Assembly (NCBI GenBank): GCA_020744225.1
Contig: JAGMWG010000003.1
Coordinates: 744,001-808,000, forward strand
Reading direction: 5' to 3'
DNA length: 64,000 nucleotides
DNA from: Paraphoma chrysanthemicola
Taxonomy: Eukaryota; Ascomycota; Dothideomycetes; Pleosporales; Phaeosphaeriaceae
Part shown: one piece after another, positions 55,618 through 64,000 of the stretch
Layout: the number at the start of each line of letters is the position of its first letter
Position numbering within the stretch: position 1 is the stretch's first letter
Notes under the pieces: model-generated
Told to the model about the DNA's origin: nothing
Databases searched by the model: none
Seen by the model: the letters and a program-made list of their open reading frames with translations, nothing else
Position numbers and translations under genes: made by a program

Positions 55618-57087
55618 ATGGTGAATATGGGTATGAGGTTTGGCGCGCTGGTTGCGCTGCTGAGTCGTGAGTTTTACAACACAAACACCACTTTAACGAG
55701 GCTAATATAGTATCCTCCAGTATCGCTCTTCGCGTCCGCACAAGACACAAATACTTCGATAGCACCAGCATCGACCTTCTTTCTCGCAGAAACCGAAACA
55801 CAATTCTCTGTCAATATCGCAAACGACTCTAACGATGTATTCATCTATTTTACTTCGCCTGCATATTCCTGGGTCGGTGTGGGCTTTGGTTCGCAAATGG
55901 CGAACAGCTTGATGTTCATTATGTATCCCAACGATGATGGCGACAATGTCACCATTTCACCTCGTCTTGGTAGCAAGAACGCCGAACCGAGTTTCCTCTC
56001 GTCAATTGACCTAGAGATCCTGGACGGAACGACGGTCAATGACTCGATGTTGGTGCTGAAGGCCGTATGCCATAATTGCCTGACCTGGCCAGGTGGGAAG
56101 CTCGACAAAGAGGCGAAGGAGCATCCGATGATTTATGCTTTTGGCCACGGAATGAGACTTTACTCGAACTCCAAATCTGCAGATCTGAAGCGACATATCC
56201 GGTACGGACACTTCACGATGGACATGGTCGCGGCAACCGGAACTGGTGGCCTTCCAGCGAAGAGCAATGCTATGAGCGGCGTCAAGATGGTTGGCCAAAT
56301 GGTCCGCGATCACGACCGCGCAAACCTCGCGCATGCAATCATCGGATGTCTTGCGCTCTTCGTCATCTGGCCTTTGAACGTCCTCTTCGCCGGGTTCTTC
56401 AAGAATATTCGCATCCACATCGGCGTATCAGTCGTAATCTTGGCCTTCCTCATCACTGCATACGCGCTCGGTATCTCCACCTCCAACCAATTCAACCGCG
56501 TGAGTTGCATGACTCTCCTTCATCAAAACTTTCACTAACGCTCCCCGCAGTCCAAAGACTTCAAAACTCCCCACCAGATCTTCGCTTTCCTTTCCCTTGC
56601 CCCAATTCTCCTCATCAGCCTCCTCCCCATCCCCTCCCTCGCCCGCCTGCACACCCTCATCCCACGCCTCCACACGCCTCTCGTCTCAACATCCTTCGTC
56701 CTGCTCATTCTCACCGGCGGACTCGGTCTACACCTCTCGTCGCAAGCCCGGCCGGTCATCCTAGGCTATACCGCCGTGTCGCTCCTCGTGTTCATTTTCA
56801 TCACCGTCCTGCAATCATGTATCCGGCGTCGCGGCTCCGCATACGCACGAGCAAATAATCGGAGACGCCTCGGCGAGGACGACGATCGTGTTGTAATGAT
56901 GAAAGAGCTAGATCACAGTCGGAGCTCGAGTAAGGCGAGCTTTGGGTCGGGAGGCGCGTATGTGGCAGAGAGTAGGGCGTTTGGTGCAGATGAACAGGGT
57001 CAGAGAGGCGTGTATGGCGGAGGAGCGATGCCCGGACCGCAGTATTTGTTGAATATGCATCCGGGAGTGCCGGTGCATAAATGGTGA
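55618..57087 (+). CDS. DOMON-cytochrome b561 membrane protein (CDH-cytochrome-like)
   Basis: Three exons (55618-55666, 55721-56499, 56551-57087) give 454 residues. Using the CAG acceptor at 55719-55720 creates a clean signal peptide (MRFGALVALLSLSLFASAQ). In-frame ATGs at 55618, 55627 and 55633 are all possible starts. The DOMON part (SWVGVGFGSQMANSLMFIMY to YGHFTMDM) resembles the heme-b cytochrome domain of cellobiose dehydrogenase and has a Met and a His in the expected places. Five hydrophobic helices follow, starting at AHAIIGCLALFVIWPLNVLF, with KTPHQIFAFLSLAP carrying another His, as in cytochrome b561 modules. A polar tail follows. Likely a trans-membrane electron carrier at the cell surface or an organelle; partners unknown. 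Confidence 0.87.
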
Positions 57088-57698
57088 GAGAGATCGGTCG
57101 AGAGGGATGTTTTATGATGTGTACGACTATCATGTGGCGTTTGTGGATTCGTGGAGTTTGACTTCTAGGTTGATTTTGTTTTGCGCGATATACCATGGAG
57201 CGAGATTGGGCATTTTCTGGCGTTTTGTAAATCTTGATAGCAATCAGTCCATGACATCTGCAAAGCATTTTTTCTGAGTCTCTCCCTTCAAATCGTTCGG
57301 AGACATGAACGTTCTGAAGTCGGTGTGTTCTCACACGCCGTTTGACTCTACGTCGAATCATTGCGCACAGTTCTCGTGCCAATGGAGCATATCCGTTGCT
57401 TGGTCGGGCAGCTTTCACAATCGTGCTGCACAGCACAGGTGACGTCACATCTTGCGAAAGGGCAATAGACAGTGTGCATAGTCACTGCCACTCGCGCAAG
57501 CTGTGCAATCGAGGCACGCACATAAGACTTGTACGTACGTACGTCCACCCGTATTTGTCACTCTCCCTCTCTAGTCCTCCTTCCACCTCAAACTAATTAA
57601 GGAGATCACTATTCGCCCAGGACCCACTGGATGTACTACGGCTGTTAATAGACAGATAGCGTTTACAGTTAAAATATGACTGACCATGCGTTGTCCCT
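57088..57698. other. Gene-free spacer
   Basis: 0.6 kb; no gene seen. A short run of GTAC tetranucleotides occurs near 57532-57544. Confidence 0.4.
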
Positions 57699-58785
57699 AT
57701 GGCTCACGAAAGGCTCGCTGAGAACCGACGACGAGTTTCAATTGAATCGCAAAAGGATTGGACTTGGGACACATCGTGGTCACCACTTTTGAGACAGAAC
57801 GCCTTGTGACACTTGTGTGCAACAACCTCGCTGTCAATGGTAAATCAAGGAAGCTAGATCTCTGGGAGGCGTTGAAGTCAGGATTGATCGAGCTGTTGGA
57901 ATCTGGAGAGAACAATGTGGTTGCACTCCCTGCCCCATCGTCACAGCAACTGCGCAAATTGAAAGTTCTACCAAAGCCTTCGCCGCAACACGTACAGGTG
58001 GATGTTGGCATATACACCGACACAAGAAGTTCCGAATGGAAAGACGTTCTTCGACCTGGACAAATCTATCAGCTAAGACTCTCTCGCTGTAAGGACGAAG
58101 TGTGGGCGTACTACACCGACGACTTTGCCTCTCCTGATGATGTTCCGTCAACTCATAAGCTTGCCGTAGAGCGCGAAGACAACACCATTCACTTCAGCGT
58201 TCGCGACGATCCTGCTCCTCCGAAGCTTTTCGCAAAATTGGAGATGCCGGAGGTTTGCCACCTTACTGGCGATACGCCTTTCATCCTCACCATCGAATAC
58301 GCCACCGATAGCAAAGAGAGCACTTACCATTGATAAGTCGCGCTCACCTTTGTCAGTATTTGAGGAAGATTTGAAAACACTAGAACGGCTGATCGACTGC
58401 CGAAACACTGAAACAGGGGAGGAAGTACAGTGGGTTGGATTTTTTCGGATGTTACGACTTCGATCCTCATCCTTCATTCCCATCTGACGATGATTTTGTG
58501 GAGATATCACAAGACAAACCTTGGCGATTCGAATGCGCATTGGAGAATCTGGAGTACGACAAGGACACCGTGCGATCTGTGTTCGGGCTGGAGGCTGGCC
58601 AGACATACAAGGCGCGGTTGCATGGTGCTAATGTGTTTACTAGGTGGCAATATGGCCGGAGAGCAGAACTTCTAATGGGTAGTGTCGAGGACAAGAAGAG
58701 ACGATGGGAGATTGATCATAACGATCTAGGCACACTGTATGCAGACAATATCGGTGAGCCAGTAGTATTCACTGTCGTAGAGTGA
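57699..58785 (+). pseudogene. Frameshifted hypothetical gene (probable pseudogene, 'X')
   Basis: Coding-like sequence runs through three frames. The first (to 58333) contains KLDLWEALKSGLIELLES, RPGQIYQLRLSRCKDEVWAY and TGDTPFILTIEYATDSK. A second frame continues smoothly with LTIDKSRSPLSVFEEDLKTL and ERLIDCRNTETGEEVQWVG. A third frame continues with CYDFDPHPSFPSDDDFVEIS and ends VGEP/VVFTVVE-like at 58785. The switches lie near 58310-58322 and at a T6 run (58440-58445); each is explained by one extra base. The first frame also lacks an upstream ATG; an ATG at 57699 is in a different frame. Introns do not explain the switches well, because the sequence between them is itself coding-like. I do not recognise the family. 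Confidence 0.65.
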
Positions 58786-59235
58786 AGGATGGCCCTCGGG
58801 TTTGTGCTATCACATAAACCAGGCTCAAATACCGCTTAGCTTCTGATGCTATCTTTCCGTAACCTCTGTCATTGTTCAAAACATTAAATGACTGAGCCAC
58901 TCGCATCTCACTTTATTGCGGATCAGAAAACGCAGTCAATCTTAATTAGAGTTCGCATGTATCTCCTTAACAATCATCACGTCAAGAACTCCCATCTTAT
59001 TTCCGCATATAACTACTATCTATTCTCGCTCCTAATACTACGCTTGATAGGTAGTCGCCGTCTTTTCAGCACCCGCATACTTCGCCGCAACACGTTCCTC
59101 TTCAAGGCTTGCAATGATGTCTTGTCGCTCAGCTCAGACTTGACATCGTCCGTAAGAACGTTAGTAAGAAGGCATATAACTCTCGTTTCTACTACAGCGT
59201 TGGTGACGAAAACAATTATGAGCCACAAGATCATC
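58786..59235. other. Spacer with possible HET-gene 3' relic
   Basis: No intact gene. On the minus strand around 58930-59010 the sequence resembles the last ~60 bp and stop region of the HET gene that ends at 60609 (for example CTCTAATTAAGATTG against CTCTGGTTAAGATTG). Similarity upstream of that is weak, so this is tentative. Confidence 0.35.
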
Positions 59236-60089
59236 TTAGGCACCAAGCGGCCTGCGACCACCACCATCAATCCTCTGCACTGTGCCGGTCATAAAGGTCG
59301 ATCCATCGCAGAGCAGCCAGCACAACAACTCTGCTACTTCTTCTGGCTCGCCGAATCGTTCAAGGACAACCTTGGGAATCTGCGTATCTTTGAGTTCTTC
59401 TGGTTGCTCAAACATCATGGGAGTTTTGATCGGGCCTCTGGAGCATATCGTCAGCAGAGATTGGACAATGGAACACAGAGTGGCATCTGTACGCGAAAGC
59501 GCTTGTACGTCGAGGACGACACTTACGGGCAGATGACGTTACAGCGTATAGCTTTGCGACCCAGCTCCCGCGCCGCCGCCAGAGTCAGGCCTACGACCGC
59601 AAATTTGCTGGCGCAGTACGAACCATATTTCTCAAGACCTTCCACCCCTGCTAAGCTGGCGCAGTTGACTATACTGCCACCAGACTTCATAGCCTTGATT
59701 TGAGGTCCCATACAATTCATTACTCCTCGCGCGTTGACTTCCATGCAGAAGTCCCAGTCCTCATCAGAGATATCCTGGGTCTCAACGGACCCCATCTGCT
59801 TGCCAGACACACCAGCCATGTTAGCCACGCCATCCAATTTACCCCATTTCTCCAAAGTACTAGCAATCCATGCTTCTGTCTGCGCCCGCTTTGTCACATC
59901 GACAACGCAGTACATAGCTTGGCCGCCCTCCTCCTCGATAGCCGCAACAGCCTCCTTCAACTTGGCCTCCTGAATATCTCCAAGTGAGACTTTGGCGCCT
60001 CGTTTGGCCATCATCTTGGCAGCAACCAGGCCAATGCCTGATGCCCCACCAGAGATGGTGACAACTTTGCCTTGAAGGTTGGTAGACAT
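59236..60089 (-). CDS. Short-chain dehydrogenase/reductase (classical SDR)
   Basis: Two exons (60089-59527, 59437-59236) give 254 residues. Splicing restores CNVICPGPIKTPMM, the PG motif after the active site. The cofactor loop GGASGIG is at residues 14-20, an acidic GDIQ (Asp at the end of strand 2) favours NAD(H), NMAG is at 90-93, and the catalytic triad is Ser145, Tyr158, Lys162 (YCASK). The end, RFGEPEEVAELLCWLLCDGS, FMTGTVQRIDGG, is typical. It oxidises or reduces an alcohol or ketone; the substrate is unknown. It sits between two decayed copies of an X-tail/HET-tail junction, so it may have been caught up in a local duplication. Confidence 0.9.
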
Positions 60090-60426
60090 GGAATTGGAGG
60101 GAATCGTTAGTCTTGAAGATGGCCAGTAAACATCAAGCTAACATGTTCTGCGTAGAGCGGAGAGACATTCATTTCGCAGACAACCGGAGATAGGCTATCA
60201 GCTATAGGCTGCAATACAAATGCGGGGGCATGACTATATCGCGATGTGTCATTTAGGAAGGGTGCTGTATCCTACCATATGTGCACGAAACACTCTACTA
60301 ATGCTTAATTACGTAACTCACAACGAATAGCCGAGCTCTCTACACAGGCGAGCTAGCTGCTCTACTTGTGCACGTATGTCTATACTTAGTGTAAGGAACC
60401 GATCAGAGAGTTTGATTAGGGTGGTG
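60090..60426. other. Spacer upstream of the SDR gene
   Basis: 0.34 kb upstream of the SDR start on the minus strand; it holds its promoter. Nothing else is recognised. Confidence 0.4.
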
Positions 60427-60499
60427 ATATTGGAAAGCTAGGCATACGGTATGTGGAGGATATTGGTGAGCCAGTAATCTTCACTGCCGTGACATAACG
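60427..60499 (+). pseudogene. Relic of the 3' end of gene X
   Basis: The + strand reads GDIGKLGIRYVEDIGEPVIF followed by TAVT and a stop. This matches the end of X at 58711-58785 (DHNDLGTLYADNIGEPVVF, then TVVE and stop), with ATTGGTGAGCCAGTA against ATCGGTGAGCCAGTA in DNA. An in-frame TAG lies just upstream and no further similarity is clear, so only the last ~25 codons survive. It shows that X was once present in at least two copies here. Confidence 0.6.
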
Positions 60500-60608
60500 A
60501 GACCGCACGCGAGCCGGATCCATAAATCACTCCGCGTGTCGCCTCTCCTGCGCATGCATCATATCACGCGCAATTCGCTTCACCCTACGTGACAGAGTAC
60601 ACCCAATC

Positions 60609-62334
60609 TTAACCAGAGCTCTCATACCTTCGCACAGTTATCTTTAGGTCCGTGATGATGTGGTTGAAGATGCGCCGCGACGAGACTGTCACCTCAATCT
60701 TTGCGTCCCGCGTCAGATCGGTAGCGCTAGATGTAGCGTTACCTATCATGTCAGAAGAGTCGTCAGGTTGATGGAAAGACACTAGATCAACCAGATCAAC
60801 CATCGGGCCTACTGATGGATTGAACAAAAAAAGGTCCAGTTCTCGCAGCAATTCCGAACCCGACTTTTTAGGAACAACCACAATGCCCAGCCTCATGCGT
60901 AAATTATATTGACGTCCAAGATAGCATGTGAGGTCCATCGGGTCAATCACTACTGGGTTGACCGCTCCGAGATAAGGAACAGAAAACAATCGCAATGTTT
61001 CGGAGTCAGAGTCGAGAGATGCGCACAGAGTTCGAGCTGGCCCCGAAGGATTTCGATATGAGAACCGTTCGTCCCTACTTTGCAACTCTTCTATCCGAAC
61101 GCTTTTGACTTCAGCCTTTGCCGCTAGAGGGCACCTTACGCAGAACGTCATGTAACCTGCAGAAAGTTCATACGCTCGCAGGTACCGTTCTTTGTCATGA
61201 TTCCCTAGCAGAAGAGTTCCTACGGCCCAGTCAGGTCGCTGTGTATTTTGGCATGCCAACAAGCCAATCAGGCATTCTACATCTGGGGAGACTTCCAGTC
61301 GTACTAACGGCATTTCCATGACGAGAGCACCGTTGATCTCGGTGATCGGGGCGTATGATGCAAAGTCGTGCTCAAATGAGATAATTCCACTGGCTCGGAA
61401 GGCCGACGGATGAGACGCGAACATCCCATGATAGCTCGGACGTTCCATATCGCTACTATTTAGACTGGCGGTGTCCGAGTGGTCAATGTCATCTTTGAAC
61501 CACTCGCCCACTAGATCCTGTGCGTCCCTCGATGTTACGCTCCATGCAAACAAGCTTTGGTCGCGCGTTGTCTTGAGGATTTCTTTCTGCAGTCGGACAA
61601 ATGCGTTTGTACCTTCTCCATACAGCATAGGCATGTTGATATTGAAGATGCCTAGTAGGGAATATGCTGAGTCTTCAGAGCGCGTTGCCTCGCGTGAAGC
61701 CGCCCATGACATGCGCTGCGCAATACTCATTGTGAATATATGCTGAGGTCTTCGGAGAACATCCTCGTCTATGCCGATGTTTTCGGAAATCCGGCGTGCC
61801 AAAATGAAGTCACTCTTTAGCCCAAGCGAGACCCAATTGCGGTCGAAAAACATGACCTTTTCCGGCGCAAGAAGCTCCTGTAGAGTCCTAGAGTCCGGCA
61901 TAGCTAAGTCAGTGCTTCTCCATGAACTAGGGATCAAGAATTTCACACACATACCATGCCCGGCTCCACCAGCGGCTGTCAAGGAAATCGTCTGTCTTTT
62001 CATCGATGTCTGCTAGGTATGCATAACAAAGCGAAGAATGCTGATACCATGCAAACATCGAGTTGATAGCCTCTGAGAGCTCAGAGTGATTACTTTTGTC
62101 TATGCAGCAGGTGTCTATCCAGGCGTAACCAAACCCATCCTTCTGAGTTTGTTCACAGAGCAGCTTGATTTTACGAAACCCCTTCATATCCTCACATGAT
62201 TGAGGTGTCTGAATCTGCTGGAAAGTAACCTCATCTACATCCTGGAGCCAGGTGTGGGAAAGAATCGTATACTGCGGAACGGCATCCCCATAGAAGGTGT
62301 GCAGCTTTAGTGTGCGAACATCGAGCAGCCTCAT
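60609..62334 (-). CDS. HET-domain protein, LSHTW type
   Basis: Two exons (62334-61955, 61887-60609) give 552 residues. The HET domain includes MRLLDVRTLKLHTFYGD, YTILSHTWLQDVDEVTFQQI, YAWIDTCCIDKSNHSELSEA, YAYLADIDEK and, across the intron, SRWWSRAWTLQELLAPEKVM. RMSWAASREATRSEDSAYSL and NMPMLYGEGTNAFVRLQKEI follow, and a ~300-residue C-terminal region has no known domain. It is a close relative of the gene at 49820: same blocks in the same order and an intron at the identical position in the Trp codon of SR(A/G)W. The intron inside DTCC seen in the other gene is absent here. Function in nonself recognition is inferred from the family. Confidence 0.9.
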
Positions 62335-63480
62335 CGTGGAGTCCTGCTCAACGCAAGCTCACCAACTCTTCAGCTGGAGTTGCAAATAGTAAGCGCAGCT
62401 GAATCTTGTCTAACGACGATGAGGCGTGGATCCAGGCAGCCAGACCATGATTTGTAGCGACGCGGGGTCGAAGAGCGGCTGATGCCAAGAAGCAGGCGTG
62501 GCCGAGAACCACGCTGAGATTCTTGTTATGTATCGAACGCTTGCCATTTTCTTTGCTGAAAATCACTTATTGCAGCAGTACAGTAGGGTCGGAATGTCGA
62601 TCTTGATCTTCAGAATCTAATAACAGATAGCATGGCTCCAGGGGTATTTGACAAGACGCGTGGCGCGAAGTGAGCCGTGCCAAGAGAATCTGGTCTCGTA
62701 TTGGACTGAGCCGCCATCCACAATCTCCACACAAGGGCTTCTTGGCTTCTTTTGGCATTCAGTGGCCCAGCTGCAAGAAGCAGGCCATTCAGCTCATTCT
62801 TGGGGAATCATCGCCATGGACAAGTGGACAACATCAAGGACAAGGTCAGACGTTACTCGCATGGATCACAGGGGCATGCGAAAGCTGCAGCTGCGCTCGA
62901 CTTCTTTTGTTGATCTACAGCCAGATACAAAGCGACCCCTGAAAGAGCGATCAAGATCTCGCCAATATGGTGCAGATGTTTGCCAAATCCGCATGTGCCC
63001 AGCCTTACCTATTTCCCAACTGGCAGCCTTACCATCGCGAATTTGACAACTCATCGATGGCACTATCCCAAAATAGGTGCGCTGCTCTCCAGTTCAGCGC
63101 AGCCAAAGTGGCTGTGGCTGAACTCAGCCTGAGCACGGTATCGTCAATCCCAATAAGGCAAACGTGCCAATGAAGCGCATTCGGAGTGCCAACATGAGCC
63201 AGCAATAGGCTGCGAAGGTCGCAGTTCCTGCAGATTCTTTGAACTCCCGGCATGTAGTATGCAATGTCTCGTCTCTTTTCCCCAGAATTAGCGACTCTAG
63301 CGCATGATTCGAGGCGCACATACATCAAGCTCTCGAGGCTGAAGACCACATACGTAGGGGCGCTTGACAAAAGACCATGGGATAAGAATCAGGACCTCCC
63401 TTTGACTTGACTGTTTTCGTTGTGCCCAAAAGTTCTCCTTCAGCCTCTTCATTGAGTCAGTCGTTTGTCCTGCGCTTAGT
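62335..63480. other. Gene-free spacer, 1.15 kb
   Basis: Divergent spacer between the HET gene and the secreted hydrolase; promoters of both are expected here. Short overlapping frames on both strands have no recognisable content. Confidence 0.4.
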
Positions 63481-64000
63481 ATGCGTTCCACCTACAGTGC
63501 TTTGGCACTGGCACTCGTTGCTCCTTCCGTTCTTGCCCAGGAATGTCCACCGGGCTACGAAAAGTCCAAGATCTCTTGGGTTGACTGTCCCGTGACTGAC
63601 CTTCCATCACTCCAATGCGCTACGCTCGAAGTGCCCCTCGATTATGCCAAACCTTCTGGTGACATACTGAATCTGCGTCTCATTCGTGTGCCTGCGTCAG
63701 CGGCCAATCCGCGAAACAAGTCAATCATCTATAATCCTGGTGGACCCGGCGAACCTGGAATTGCCAACCTTGTCGAGGGAGGATTCGGCCTGGACATTCA
63801 AAAGTAAGACGCTTGCTTCTCATCCAATTCAGATTGACTGACATGAGCAGGCTTGTAGGAACTGACTTCAATCTCATTGCGTTTGATCCGCGGTATGTCC
63901 ATTCTTCCTCGTTACAAGGATGGAATTGACAATTCACAGTGGTACTGGTCTTTCCATCCCTTTCGGATGCCCGTTACTGGACCGTCCAAATGACTATAAA
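63481..64000 (+). CDS. Secreted alpha/beta hydrolase, TAP/prolyl-aminopeptidase-like (3' truncated by window)
   Basis: Exons 63481-63803, 63851-63892 and 63940->64000 are joined in phase. A signal peptide (MRSTYSALALALVAPSVLAQ) precedes CPPGYEKSKISWVDCP and LQCATLEVPLDYAKPSG. The oxyanion-hole motif IIYNPGGPGEPG follows, then FNLIAFDPRGTGLSIPFGCP. These are the N-terminal signatures of the secreted tripeptidyl-aminopeptidase-like/proline-iminopeptidase-like hydrolases with a Ser-Asp-His triad. The nucleophile and C-terminal part lie beyond the window. It would cleave peptides or esters outside the cell. Confidence 0.88.

Noticed and set aside
58888..59703. 271-codon + frame overlapping the SDR gene
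   Set aside because: It is antisense to the SDR coding sequence, which has a full catalytic triad and cofactor loop.

Overview
The window is nuclear DNA from a filamentous ascomycete (Pezizomycotina). A Dothideomycete is my best guess, from the mix of gene families rather than from any search. The evidence is: short introns (mostly 46-110 nt) with GTAAGT-like donors, CTAAC-like branch sites and CAG/TAG acceptors; HET-domain genes; a rhodopsin-like fungal membrane protein; a pisatin-demethylase-like P450; an intron-split histone H4; and genes on both strands with 0.1-2.3 kb spacers. I count 25 protein-coding genes, one probable pseudogene and two short gene relics. I recognised no tRNA, rRNA, CRISPR array or intact transposon.

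Layout. 1-11.5 kb looks accessory: the 3' part of a rhodopsin-like membrane protein, three related LPxExRN-motif (F-box-like) proteins, and between them a head-to-head pair of a cytochrome P450 and a 4-coumarate-CoA-ligase-like enzyme ending in a peroxisomal AKL signal, followed by a GNAT acetyltransferase. 12-22 kb is mostly core: UTP18 (ribosome biogenesis), a large Ser/Thr-rich membrane-anchored protein and a CCCH zinc-finger protein. 23.9-26 kb holds a HET-domain gene. 27-32.2 kb holds three small conserved proteins of unknown function and a secreted two-part protein. 34.5-49.2 kb has a conserved regulator (RfeG-like), a GST-like protein, a tail-anchored coiled-coil protein with 20-residue repeats, an amino-acid permease, an isochorismatase-fold hydrolase, histone H4 and a signal-peptide/His-rich membrane protein. 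49.8-64 kb mixes two related HET genes, an Arg-rich DUF8035-like protein, a DOMON-cytochrome b561 protein, a short-chain dehydrogenase, a frameshifted pseudogene and the start of a secreted alpha/beta hydrolase that runs off the window.

How genes may work together. The only pair that looks like a pathway is the divergent P450 plus peroxisomal acyl/aryl-CoA ligase, sharing a ~0.5 kb promoter. The HET genes are candidate nonself-recognition genes. Around 57.7-62.3 kb the ends of a frameshifted gene and of a HET gene each occur twice in the same convergent arrangement with a dehydrogenase between them, which suggests a decayed local duplication. This is the most unusual structure I found.

Exon coordinates were derived by hand from reading frame, splice signals and protein continuity. 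They have not been checked against transcripts or databases.
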